A program made the position numbers and the translations under genes. Below, in pieces: positions 24,242 through 34,200 of a DNA stretch of 64,000 nucleotides (positions within the stretch are counted from its first letter, which is position 1; each line of letters opens with the position of its first letter). Below the pieces are notes generated by a model. That model worked only from the letters and a program-made list of their open reading frames with translations. It did no database searches and had not been told where the DNA came from. Source of the DNA: DAOMNN01 sp050486545 (GTDB taxonomy: Bacteria > Pseudomonadota > Gammaproteobacteria > Burkholderiales > Rhodocyclaceae); contig JBJHDM010000010.1 in assembly GCA_050486545.1 (NCBI GenBank), forward strand, positions 14,382-78,381. The letters run 5' to 3'.

Positions 24242-26259
24242 ACGACGCCACGGCATTGCTTCTGATCGACCTGCAACGCGACTTCATCGAAGTGCCGTCG
24301 CTGTTTCCGCCTGCTGGCGTGGTCGTGCCCAAGGTTGTGGAATTGCTTGGAAACTGCCGCGCTGCCGCCATGCCCGTGATGCACATCCGGACCATCGTTG
24401 CGCCGGACGGATCGGACCGTATGCCGCATTGGCGCCGGAACGACGACCGTCGGTGCGTTGCTGGATCGCGTGGTGCCGAGCCGCCGGAGGGACTCGAGGA
24501 ACGTCCACCCGAAGTGGTGTTCACCAAGCGTTTCCACAGCGCGTTCGACAGCGCCGAACTGCATGCTGCGCTGCGCGATGCGGGAGTCGGCACAGTTCTC
24601 GTGGCCGGGGTGCATACGCACGCATGCGTCTACGCGACGGTGCTCGATGCCTACCGGCTGGGCTATGCGGTTCGTCTGGTGACCGACGCCATCTCTTCGT
24701 ACGCGCCGCTGCACGCCGATCTGACGATCCGCCATCTCGCTGGTCGTGTTTGCGACTGCACCACCATACCGGAGCTGTTCCCCATGTCTGCGGGGAGGAA
24801 TGCGTCCTCCCGGGGTGAAACCTTCGCGGTGGCGCATATCGATGGGCGTTGGGAGTCGGCATCGGGTCATCGGATGTGGGAGATGCGCGATCCGTGTGAC
24901 TGGCAGCGGATACTCGGGAGTGTGCCCATTGCGTGTTCCGGGGACGTCAGCCGTGCCACTGCGGCAAGTGCGAAGGCGCTCACCGACTGGGCTGGTCGCG
25001 CGCGGAGCGAAAGGCTCGGAATGCTCGGCTCCTTTACGAACGCGCTCGCTCGCCGCGAGGCGGAGTGTATCGAACTGCTCATCCGTGAAGTGGGCAAGCC
25101 CCGTGTCGAGTCCGAAGCCGAGTTCCGCTTCGCGACGAACCTGATGCGCGCCACGATCGAACAGGTTGCCTGCGAAAGCGCGGAGCGTCGTGGTGATGTC
25201 GTCGTCCGTTATCGTCCTCGCGGGGTCGTAGCGGTCGTCACGCCATGGAACAATCCGCTCGCACTGCCGATCGGGAAAATTGTGCCTGCGCTGGCCTACG
25301 GAAACACTGTGGTCTGGAAACCTGCCCTGCAGGCACCCGAACTGGTGCGTACGATCGTCGAGGCCGCAACCGAGGCCGGTTTGCCTCTGGGCTGTCTCAA
25401 TGTCGTATTCGGCGATCCCGATACGGCTCGGTCGGTGTTGCAGTGTGCCGAAATCGCAGCGGTCACGTTTACGGGATCCGAGGATGCCGGACGCGAGATT
25501 GCAGTGGCGTGCAGCATGCATGGGCTGGCCCTGCAATCCGAACTCGGCGGTAATAATGCCGCACTTGTGGCAGCAAGCGCGGATGTGGAACGGGCGGCCC
25601 GGGAATTGGCTGCCGCGGCTTTCAGCTTTTCAGGGCAGCGATGCACGGCGCCGCGGCGCATCGTTCTCGTCGAAGCGGTCTTCGAACGTTTTTGCGAAGC
25701 GCTGGCTCATGCCACGCATGCACTGAAGGTCGGACGCCCAGGTGAGGAAGACACCAAGATCGGTCCACTGATCTCGCGATCGCGGCAGGCGATGATGGGT
25801 GCTTGGGTGCAGGAGGGGCTGCGAAACGGGGGTCGCTTGCTTGCGGGAGGAAAAGTGCCGGAAGGCTTTCAGGACGGCTGTTGGTTCGAACCGACCGTTT
25901 TGACCGGATTGCCCGAAAATGCGAGTGTGGTGCAGGAAGAGACGTTCGGTCCCTTGGTCGTCGTCCAGCAGGCGGCGAATTTCGACCACGGTATCTCGTT
26001 GTGCAATGGCGTACGGCAGGGTTTGCGCGCGATTTTGTACACCGACGACGTAGTGGAGCGCGCGCGGTTCGTGGAGAAGATCGAGGTCGGCGTGGTCCAC
26101 CTCGAAGAGGCTGCGACCCGGATCGATATCGATGCCCCGTTTCTCGGCTGGAAATCGTCCGGAACCGGCGTTGCGGAGCATGGACGCTGGGATCGCGAGT
26201 TCTACACGCGTGTGCAGGCGGTGTATGGTCCGGAGGACGGCTCGGGTGACGTAGCCTGA
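24238..26259 (+). CDS. Cysteine hydrolase (isochorismatase-like) fused to aldehyde dehydrogenase
   Basis: A 673-residue two-domain enzyme. Residues 1-180 are an isochorismatase-family cysteine hydrolase with the triad D11 (LLLIDLQRDF), K97 (VFTKRFH) and C130 (GVHTHACVYAT). After a linker of about 40 residues, residues 220-665 form an NAD(P)+-aldehyde dehydrogenase. It keeps catalytic N338 (TPWNNP), E435 (SELGGN) and C469 (SGQRCT) at canonical spacing. Both halves therefore look active. A hydrolase releasing an acid or amide, joined to an aldehyde oxidiser, suggests channelled processing of one intermediate. I know of no characterised enzyme with this arrangement. Last gene of the coupled set; its start overlaps the dehydrogenase stop. 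Confidence 0.88.
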   Translation: MNDATALLLIDLQRDFIEVPSLFPPAGVVVPKVVELLGNCRAAAMPVMHIRTIVAPDGSDRMPHWRRNDDRRCVAGSRGAEPPEGLEERPPEVVFTKRFHSAFDSAELHAALRDAGVGTVLVAGVHTHACVYATVLDAYRLGYAVRLVTDAISSYAPLHADLTIRHLAGRVCDCTTIPELFPMSAGRNASSRGETFAVAHIDGRWESASGHRMWEMRDPCDWQRILGSVPIACSGDVSRATAASAKALTDWAGRARSERLGMLGSFTNALARREAECIELLIREVGKPRVESEAEFRFATNLMRATIEQVACESAERRGDVVVRYRPRGVVAVVTPWNNPLALPIGKIVPALAYGNTVVWKPALQAPELVRTIVEAATEAGLPLGCLNVVFGDPDTARSVLQCAEIAAVTFTGSEDAGREIAVACSMHGLALQSELGGNNAALVAASADVERAARELAAAAFSFSGQRCTAPRRIVLVEAVFERFCEALAHATHALKVGRPGEEDTKIGPLISRSRQAMMGAWVQEGLRNGGRLLAGGKVPEGFQDGCWFEPTVLTGLPENASVVQEETFGPLVVVQQAANFDHGISLCNGVRQGLRAILYTDDVVERARFVEKIEVGVVHLEEAATRIDIDAPFLGWKSSGTGVAEHGRWDREFYTRVQAVYGPEDGSGDVA

Positions 26260-26492
26260 TCGGCTGAGGATCACGGTTTCCCGCGCCCGAGTCGATACTT
26301 CTGATCGCGACGCGGACCGGAGGCCTTCAGGCATGTCGGTCGGCCTCGGCTTCGGGTGCGTGCGTAGCGGCGCAAGGATCGTCGCAACGGGGTGATTTCG
26401 GCATGATGGGTGACCTGATCGTGTAAGGTGGGCATTCTTGCACAGCTCACGTTCAACCGAATTCGACCGGGATGCGAGCTTGGGAGGACAGG

Positions 26493-27674
26493 ATGCAGAC
26501 TGACGACCGGATTCCGGCCGGCAACGAAGGTACCGATCTGTCACTGCCGGTCGACGAGATCGCACGTGAAATCGAGGCACAGGGTGCGATCGCACAGGAC
26601 GAGGATCCGCAACTCTTCGCGATGGCCGAGGCTTTCGTGCGTGACGTGCTCGCCGAAGGCGGATCGGACGTACATCGTCACCGCGAGGCCATCGACGGCA
26701 TGGGCATCGAGGTACAGCGCCTGGCCGCGCATCGCAGTGCGATGTTGCAGGCGCCGATCCGCAAGCTTGCGCACCAGGGCGACGAGGGCGGTCCGGTGGC
26801 GCGTGCGCTGGTTGATCTGCGCGGCAAGATGCAGGAGCTCGATCCGGGCCGACATGCGTTGTCTACCACCGGGCTTGCGCGTGCGCTGTCCTTCCTGCCG
26901 GGCGTGGGCGCACCGATGCAGCGCTATTTCCGAAAGTTCGAGAACGCGCAGGATGCGCTCGACGGGATCCTGCACGATCTCGAGGCCGGCGCCGACATGC
27001 TGCGCCGGGACAACGTCACCTTGGCCGACGACCAGGAGGCCCTGCGCGGACTGCTCGTGCAATTGCGCCGTCAGGTCGATCTCGGCCGACTGATCGACCG
27101 CCGCCTGGTGCGCACTGCCGGCGAGCTGCCGGCCGAGGATCCGCAGCGCCGGTTCATCGAGGAGGAGCTGGTCTTCCCGCTGCGTCAGCGCATCGTCGAT
27201 CTGCAGCAGCAACTCGCGGTGAGCCAGCAGGGCGTGCTCGCGCTCGAAGTGGTGATCCGCAACAACCGCGAGCTGATCCGCGGGGTGGATCGTGCAATCA
27301 ACGTCACCGTAGCGGCCTTGAACGTCGCCGTGACGGTGGCGCTGGCGCTTGCGAACCAGCGGCTCGTGCTCGACCGGGTCGAGGCGATCAACGCGACGAC
27401 TTCGGACCTCATCGCCGGGACCGCGAAGGCGCTGCGCACCCAGGGTGCGGACATCCAGAACCGCGCCGCGTCGACCGTCCTGGACATGGAGAAGCTGGAA
27501 GCGGCATTTGCCGACGTGCTCGGGGCGATCGACGAGGTCGCGCGCTACCGGCGCGAGGCCCTGCCCCGGCTCGATGCCCAGATCGACCGGCTTGACGCGC
27601 TGGCCGCCGAAGGTGCCGAGGCGATCGACCGCCTGGAGCGCGGAAACGACGCTGACGCGGGGCGGGCCGGTTGA
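26493..27674 (+). CDS. TelA/YaaN-like protein (toxic anion resistance family)
   Basis: A 393-residue soluble, almost entirely helical protein of the TelA/YaaN (KlaA) family. The conserved core includes a VALEVVIRNNRELIRGVDRAINVTVAAL-like segment and long amphipathic helices. The family is named for tellurite resistance, but most chromosomal members have no proven substrate; they often accompany Ter-type stress and envelope proteins. ATG 26493 follows GGGAGG; an ATG 21 bases upstream lacks a good site. A 230-bp gap without a clear gene separates it from the hydrolase-dehydrogenase fusion. It may be the functional partner of the coiled-coil membrane protein at 21.0 kb. It is convergent with the transglutaminase gene. 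Confidence 0.82.
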   Translation: MQTDDRIPAGNEGTDLSLPVDEIAREIEAQGAIAQDEDPQLFAMAEAFVRDVLAEGGSDVHRHREAIDGMGIEVQRLAAHRSAMLQAPIRKLAHQGDEGGPVARALVDLRGKMQELDPGRHALSTTGLARALSFLPGVGAPMQRYFRKFENAQDALDGILHDLEAGADMLRRDNVTLADDQEALRGLLVQLRRQVDLGRLIDRRLVRTAGELPAEDPQRRFIEEELVFPLRQRIVDLQQQLAVSQQGVLALEVVIRNNRELIRGVDRAINVTVAALNVAVTVALALANQRLVLDRVEAINATTSDLIAGTAKALRTQGADIQNRAASTVLDMEKLEAAFADVLGAIDEVARYRREALPRLDAQIDRLDALAAEGAEAIDRLERGNDADAGRAG

Positions 27675-27732
27675 GCCTCGCCGCGGATCCCGTTCCACCG
27701 GTCGAAGTCCCTGTCCGGATCCGGTCGATGGA

Positions 27733-28692
27733 TCAGCCAGGCGGGAATCGCAGTTCGAGCCCGGGCACCCCAGCATCCGAGTACAAGTCGACGAACTCGT
27801 CTTCCGGAACCACGGTGACGGCGATCTCGGGTTCATGTCCGCCGCCTCCCAGCAAGACGCCCCGCATCGGGGAGATGTCGCTGAAATCGCGGCCCCACCC
27901 GATCGTGATGTGTTCGAGGTTCGGTCGCACCGCGTTGGTCGGATCGAAGTCGATCCAGCCACAGCCGGGACAATGGACCGAGACCCAGGCATGGGTGGCG
28001 TCTGCGCCGATGAGGCGTTTCTTGCCCGGTGGCGGGCGCGTGAGCAGATAGCCGCTGACATAGCGTGCGGGGATGCCTTGCGTGCGCAGGCACGAAATCA
28101 TGAAGTGCGCGAAATCCTGGCATACCCCGCGGCGATTGGCGAACACCTCGGTCACCGGGGTGGAGATCTCCGTCGCTTCGGGGTCGAAGGCGAAGTCGTC
28201 GAAGATCCGCCGCATCAGGTCGTCGACGGCCGCGAGGAGCGGTCGCCCCGCCGCGAAGCTCGGGGCGGCGTAATCGGAAAAGTCCCGCTTCAGTCGCACG
28301 TTGGTGGATTCGTAGAGATAACCCGTCGCGTCCAGGGCCTCGCGGTCGATGTGCTGGCCGGCGCGATAACGCAAGGCGTCGCGGACCGACTCCCAATTCG
28401 GCGAGTCCTCGAGTTCGGGCAGCGGGCGCGGCTGCAGTTCGACCCAGCTTTCGCTATGGACGAGCAACTCGTCGTGATCGGCGTCGAAATGCAGCGCCCG
28501 GACGGTGTTTCCGAAGCTGTCGACGAAATCCCGGGACTGCGATGGCTCTGGACGCACCTCGATCCGATGGCCCACGCAGCGCTGCCAGCCGAGCGTGCGC
28601 GGTGCGAGTCGCAGCAATTGACGGGATTCGCCGACGGGCTGGTCGTAGTGGTACCGGGTTTCGTGCCGGATGTGGTAGCGCACCGGATTCAT
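27733..28692 (-). CDS. Transglutaminase-like cysteine peptidase/amidase
   Basis: A 319-residue protein with the bacterial transglutaminase N-terminal beta domain (YHIRHETRYHYDQPVGESRQLLRLAPR, residues 6-32). The papain-like transglutaminase core has its Cys in RRGVCQDFAHFMISCLR, His in DATHAWVSV and Asp in WIDFDPTN, so the triad is complete. In ATP-grasp/alpha-E operons such proteins are thought to cleave or transfer peptide bonds of the product. The ATG at 28692 overlaps the stop of the upstream ATP-grasp/alpha-E fusion by 4 bp, so the two are coupled. It is the last gene of the leftward cluster. Confidence 0.88.
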   Translation of the reverse strand: MNPVRYHIRHETRYHYDQPVGESRQLLRLAPRTLGWQRCVGHRIEVRPEPSQSRDFVDSFGNTVRALHFDADHDELLVHSESWVELQPRPLPELEDSPNWESVRDALRYRAGQHIDREALDATGYLYESTNVRLKRDFSDYAAPSFAAGRPLLAAVDDLMRRIFDDFAFDPEATEISTPVTEVFANRRGVCQDFAHFMISCLRTQGIPARYVSGYLLTRPPPGKKRLIGADATHAWVSVHCPGCGWIDFDPTNAVRPNLEHITIGWGRDFSDISPMRGVLLGGGGHEPEIAVTVVPEDEFVDLYSDAGVPGLELRFPPG

Positions 28693-31187
28693 GCAACACT
28701 CCGCAGGTGGGACGGGCGCACCGTATGGATGAAGAAGCGGTGGTGGATGTGGTCGGACAACGCATGGGCCGTGGATTCCGCGTTCGCCAGCAGTTTGGCG
28801 AGCTTCGCGCACGCCGTTTCGCAGTGCAGGGCCTCGAAAGCAGTCAGGTCGAAGCGGGCCAGGGCGTGCTCGATCTGCGCGATCTGCGGTGGCATCGGAT
28901 GACCGAGGTCCTGCGCGATACTCACGAGATAGCGCTTGAGCGACTGGACCTGGAAGCCGATCGAGTGCGGATTCGAACCGTCGAACACCACCAGGTGAAT
29001 GACCGGCAGGAGTTCCGGAGCGCGGCGGTAGCGGGCCCGGTAGGTGACGATCGAGTTGGCCGCCGCCAGCAGCCATTCGAGCATCGGTTCGCGGTCCTTC
29101 TCGCGGGCGTGCAGCACGACCGAAACCAGCGCCGAGAGGCCGGCAAGACGTTCGATGCGACGGCCCAGGATGAGGAAGTGCCAGCCTTCGTCGCGGGTCA
29201 TGCCGTCCATCGCGAACCCCGCAAGCGAGACGCAACTGAGCAGTACCTGGTCCAGTGCGCCCAGCGCCTGGTCGAGGGTGGTCGGAGGCGGGCGCACGGC
29301 CGCTTCCATCCGGTTCAGGACGTGCCAGTTGTCGGGGGACAGGCGCTCGCGCACATGGTTGGCATTCAGCGCCAGGGCGCGCAGGTTGGATGCGATCGAC
29401 CCGGCTTGATCGAGATCCGACACGGCGGCGAGCAGGCGCTGTTCGAGGCTCGTCTCGGGGTCTTCCTCGACGCCGTTGTCGTCGGCGTTGAGGGCTCCGA
29501 TCCGGCTTGCGGCGAGCAGCAGGCCCGACAGTTCCCGGTCGAGTTCGTCTCCGCCGCCCACCATGCGCGTGAGCGCCGCGCGCAGGATGCGTGCCGACGA
29601 TTCGCTGCGCTCGGAATGGCGACCCATCCAGAAGAGATTCTCGCCGACACGGGACGGAATGTCGGTGCCCTGGACCATGAGGTCGATGACGCCGAGGCGC
29701 TTCTTCAACAGGGTCGCGCGCTGGACGGGCTGGTCGCTTCGGATCCAGGTGTCCTTGGAGAGCCCTCCGCGCTGCATCGAGATGACCTCGACGCCCGCCT
29801 CTGGAGCGACGCGGGTCAGCGCGCCCGGCATCACGACGTATCCGTCGGGGGTCGCGGCAGCAAACAGGCGCAGGCCGACCGAGCGCGCCCCGAGCCGGCC
29901 CTCGCCATTGCGCCGCCAGACCGGGGCCTGCGACAGGCGCACCCATTCCTGGGCGACGTAGGCATGCGGTTGCGCGCGGATGCTGTCGACGAGCGCGGCG
30001 CGTTCCGCTTCACCCAGCGTGTGCCCGAAGACTGCGTCCATGCGCATGCTCGGGAACGCAGGCTTGATGACCAGCGCGTCGAGGTTGTTCACCACGTGTT
30101 CGAGTGCCGGCGCTTCGCCGCACCACCACGACGCGACCGACGGCATCGCCAGCGGCTCGCCGAGCAGGCGCTCGCAGACGGCGGGCAGGAATCCGAACAG
30201 CGCGCCGCTCTCGAGTACGCCGCTGCCCAGTGCATTGGCGATCAGCACCCGCCCGGCACGCGCCGCACCGAGCAGTCCGGGCACGCCCAGGGCCGAGTCG
30301 GCGCGAAGCTCCAGCGGATCGCAGTACTCGTCGTCGAGTCGGCGCACGATCGCGTGGACGCGGCGCAGGCCGCGCAGGGTCTTCAGGTAGACGGTGTCCT
30401 CGCGCACGGTGAGGTCCTGCCCCTCGACGAGCGGAAAGCCGAGGTAGCGTGCGAGGAAGGCGTGCTCGAAATAGACTTCGTTGAACGGGCCCGGCGTGAG
30501 CAGCACGCACAGCGGGGTCTCGGCACCGCTCGGGGCCATGCGCAGCAGGCTCTCCTGCAGGCTGCGGAAGAATCCGGCGAGCTTGTGCACGCGCAGGTTG
30601 CGGAAGGTGTCCGGGAAGGCCTGCGAGATGATGATGCGGTTTTGCAGCGCGTAGCCGGCTCCCGACGGGCCCTGGGTGCGGTCGGCGATGACCCACCAGT
30701 TGCCGTCCGGTGCGCGGCCGATGTCGACCGCGTACAGGTGCAGGTGACGTCCGCCCGGCGGCACGATGCCCCGGCAAGGCCATTTGTAGCCGCGCTGGCC
30801 GAATACCAGGGCCGGCGGCAGGAGTCCGTCGGCGAGCAGCGTCTGTGCGCCGTAAAGATCGGCGAGCATCGCGTCGAGCAGCCGCGCACGCTGCACCACG
30901 GCGGCAGACAGCGTGCGCCATTCGTCGGGGCCGAGGATCAGCGGCAGCAGATCGAGTTCCCACGGGCGGCTCATGCCCTGGGGGTCGGCGTAGACGTTGT
31001 AGGTCACCCCGTCCGATTCGATTGCATCCGAGACGAAGCCCGCGCGTTGCGCCAGTTCGTCGTCCGATACCGCCTCGAGCCGCCGGGCGAAGGCCTCCCA
31101 TGGCGGGCGCGGCGTGCCACTGCCGACCAGCATCTCGTCGTAGCGGTCGGAGGAGAAGGGGTAGGCGTCGATCAGGCCTGACGGCAT
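28689..31187 (-). CDS. Circularly permuted ATP-grasp fused to alpha-E domain
   Basis: An 832-residue fusion. Residues 1-510 are a circularly permuted type 2 ATP-grasp (DUF404/DUF407): GVTYNVYADPQGMSRPWELD, RTQGPSGAGYALQNR, LTPGPFNEVYFEHAFLAR and KDTWIRSD. Residues 515-830 are an alpha-E domain (DUF403: VGENLFWMGRHSERSESSARIL ... HFLILGRRIERLAGL). These systems, described by Iyer, Aravind and colleagues, are predicted to make peptide-like amides; no product is known here. The same pair of domains is also encoded as two separate genes at 35.7-38.2 kb, so the cluster holds two paralogous sets. The start at 31187 is 34 bp after the large transglutaminase gene. Confidence 0.88.
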   Translation of the reverse strand: MPSGLIDAYPFSSDRYDEMLVGSGTPRPPWEAFARRLEAVSDDELAQRAGFVSDAIESDGVTYNVYADPQGMSRPWELDLLPLILGPDEWRTLSAAVVQRARLLDAMLADLYGAQTLLADGLLPPALVFGQRGYKWPCRGIVPPGGRHLHLYAVDIGRAPDGNWWVIADRTQGPSGAGYALQNRIIISQAFPDTFRNLRVHKLAGFFRSLQESLLRMAPSGAETPLCVLLTPGPFNEVYFEHAFLARYLGFPLVEGQDLTVREDTVYLKTLRGLRRVHAIVRRLDDEYCDPLELRADSALGVPGLLGAARAGRVLIANALGSGVLESGALFGFLPAVCERLLGEPLAMPSVASWWCGEAPALEHVVNNLDALVIKPAFPSMRMDAVFGHTLGEAERAALVDSIRAQPHAYVAQEWVRLSQAPVWRRNGEGRLGARSVGLRLFAAATPDGYVVMPGALTRVAPEAGVEVISMQRGGLSKDTWIRSDQPVQRATLLKKRLGVIDLMVQGTDIPSRVGENLFWMGRHSERSESSARILRAALTRMVGGGDELDRELSGLLLAASRIGALNADDNGVEEDPETSLEQRLLAAVSDLDQAGSIASNLRALALNANHVRERLSPDNWHVLNRMEAAVRPPPTTLDQALGALDQVLLSCVSLAGFAMDGMTRDEGWHFLILGRRIERLAGLSALVSVVLHAREKDREPMLEWLLAAANSIVTYRARYRRAPELLPVIHLVVFDGSNPHSIGFQVQSLKRYLVSIAQDLGHPMPPQIAQIEHALARFDLTAFEALHCETACAKLAKLLANAESTAHALSDHIHHRFFIHTVRPSHLRSVA

Positions 31188-31221
31188 GGGGAGCGGGCGC
31201 GAACGGTGCGCGGGAAGCGAT

Positions 31222-34200
31222 TCAGTATTGTCGCAGATCGGCGGTGAATGGGAACTCGGGGTTCACCCGTGGCTCGCCGGTCTCGAATGGTCCGGGCGTG
31301 TGGCCGAAGCGGAAGAAGCGGGCCATGCGCCGGCTCTCGGCTTCGAAGGCGTTGACCGGGCGTGTCTCGAAATGGCGTCCGCCCGGGTGGGCGACGTGAA
31401 CCTGGCAGCCGCCCAGGCTGCGTTCGGACCAGGTGTCGACGAGGTCGAACACCAGCGGACTGTCGACGGCGATCGTCGGATGCAGGCAGGCTGCCGGTTG
31501 CCACGCGCGGTAGCGCACGCCGGCGACGAACTCGCCGCGCGTGCCGGTGGGGCGCATCGGCAGCGGCACGCCGTTGCAGGTCACCCGATAGCGCTCCGGT
31601 GCGGCGCCGTCGAGCCTGACCTGCAGGCGTTCGAGCGACGAGTCGACGTAGCGCGCCGTTCCGCCGCTCGTCCCTTCCTCTCCGAGGACGTGCCAGGGCT
31701 CGATCGCGGTGCGCAGCTCCAGCGTCATCCCGCGCACGTCGTAGTCGCCGATCTTCGGGAAGCGGAACTCGAAGTGCGGGGCGAACCACTCCGGCTCGAT
31801 CGCGATGCCGGCCCTGCGGGTCTCGTCGATGACGTCGGCGAAGTCCTGCCACACGAAGTGCGGGAGGAGGAAGCGGTCGTGCAGTTCGGTGTCCCAGCGC
31901 ACCAGCCGTGCGGGCGCGTACGGCGTGTCCCAGAAGCGCGCGACGAGCGCGCGCAGCAGCAACTGCTGGGTGAGGCTCATGCGTGCGTGCGGCGGCATCT
32001 CGAAGGCGCGCATCTCCAGCAGGCCCAGTCGCCCGGCGGGGCCGTCCGGTGAGTACAGCTTGTCGATGCAGAACTCGGCGCGGTGGGTGTTGCCGGTGAC
32101 GTCGACGAGCAGGTTGCGCAGCAGCCGGTCGACGAGCCACGGCGGGAACTCCCGGTCGTCGGCGCACAGGCGGTTCATCTCGCGGAACGCGATCTCGACC
32201 TCGTAGAGCGCGTCGTTGCGCGCCTCGTCCAGTCGCGGCGCCTGCGAACTGGGGCCGACGAACAGGCCCGAGAACAGGTAGGACAGGCTGGGGTGGTTGT
32301 GCCAGTAGCTCACCAGGCTGCGCAGCAGGTCGGGGCGGCGCAGGAAGGGGGATTCGGCCGCGGTCGGCCCGCCGAGCACGAAATGGTTGCCGCCGCCGGT
32401 GCCTGTGTGGCGGCCATCGAGCATGAACTTCTCGGTCGCCAGACGCGACGTGCGCGCCGCATCGTACAGAAAGGTGGTCTGGTCGACGAGTTCGTTCCAG
32501 TCGTGGGCCGGGTGGATGTTGACCTCGATCACGCCGGGGTCCGGTGTGATGCGGAAGTGCTGCAGGGCGGGGTCGCGCGGGGGCTCGTAGCCTTCGAGCA
32601 GGACCGGCTGCTCCAGGGCGGCTGCGGCGGCCTCCACCGCGGCCACCAGTTCGAGATAGTCGGCCGCGCTTGCGGTCGGCGGCATGAACACGTACAGCAC
32701 GCCGTTGCGGGCCTCGGCGCACAGCGCGGTGCGCAAGAGGTCGGTGGCCGGTTCGCCGGGCTGCGGGGGGCGGTCGGTATCAGTCGTGAAGCGTTCCTCG
32801 CGCTCCGGCCCGTTCTTGTCCGGTGCGAACTGGCGCCGCAGTTCGACGGTACGGCGCAGCGGCTGTGTGCGCGCAAACGGGTCGGGCGGGTGGATGCGCT
32901 CCGGATCCGCGTCGTCGGTCCACGGCAGCGAATCAAGTGGAAGCCGGTAGCCGATCGGCGAATCGCCGGGGATCAGGTAGCAGCGTTCGTCGCGCAGGAA
33001 CCAGCGCTTGCTGCGCCAGGCACCGCTGCGCGGGTCGCGGGCGAGCGGCAGCACGTGGCCGGCAGGCCGCTCCAGGCCGCGGCCGAACAGGCGTGCGAGG
33101 CGGGCGCGCTCGAGCGGGTCGTCGAGGTGGGAGTCGAACGGATCGACGTTGACCGGCAGGCGGTGTTCGCGCCACAGCAGGTAGAACACGTCCTCGTAGG
33201 CAGCGAAGACGCGCGCCGGGTCGAGTCCGAGCCGCTCGGCCAGTCGCGCGAGAAATCGGTGAGCCAGGGCTTCGTCGGCGCCGTAGTCGGCGGCCTCGTC
33301 GGCAATCAGCTCCGGCCGCTCCCATGCAGGCTGGCCGTCTCGCCGCCAGAAGCAGTTCAGCGACCAGCGCGGCAACGGCTCGCCCGGATACCACTTGCCC
33401 TGGCCGAAATGCACCAGGCCGTGCGGACCGTAGCGCGCACGCAGGCGGTGGTACAGCTCTGCGGCGCGGGCGCGCTTGGTCGGCCCCAGCGCATCGGTGT
33501 TCCATTCGGCCGAATCGAAGTCGTCCATCGAGACGAAGGTCGGTTCGCCGCCCTGGGTCAGGCGCACGTCCATGTCGTCGAGACGGCGGTCGAGGTCGTG
33601 GCCGAGCCGCTCGATCGCCGACCACTGCGCGTCCGTGTAGGGCAGGGTCACGCGCGGGGCCTCGCGGATGCGGGTGAGCCGCATCTCGTGCACGAACTCG
33701 ACCTCGCAATGTTCGAGTGCACCGGTCACGGGCGCGGCCGAGAACGGGTCGGGCGTGCACGCGAGCGGGATGTGGCCCTCGCCGGCGAACAGTCCCGAGG
33801 TCGGATCCAGCCCGATCCAGCCGGCTCCCGGCAGGTAGACCTCGCACCATGCATGCAGGTCGGTGAAGTCGGCGTCCGGGCCGGAGGGTCCGTCGAGCGA
33901 CGCGACGTCGGCCTTCAACTGGATCAGATAGCCGGACACGAAGCGTGCGGCCAGTCCAAGGTGGCGCAACAGCTGCACCAGCAGCCAGGCCGAATCGCGG
34001 CACGATCCCGAGCGTTTCTCCAGGGTCTCCTCCGGCGTCTGTACGCCGGGCTCGAGGCGGATCAGGTAGTCGATCTCGGCGCACAGTTCGCGGTTGAGTG
34101 CGACGAGAAAGTCGACGCTGCGCGTCGGCTCAAATTCGATTGCGTCGAGCCGGGCTGCGAACGCCGGGGTGAGCGGCAGCTTGCGGAAATACGGCGCCAG

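Noticed and set aside
27733..29946. Transglutaminase gene extended upstream into the ATP-grasp/alpha-E gene
   Set aside because: Family sequence begins at ATG 28692; the extension overlaps another clear gene out of frame.
28542..31181. 879-codon plus-strand frame across the ATP-grasp/alpha-E fusion
   Set aside because: Shadow frame: Arg/Gly/Asp-rich, without motifs, opposite a gene with complete family motifs.
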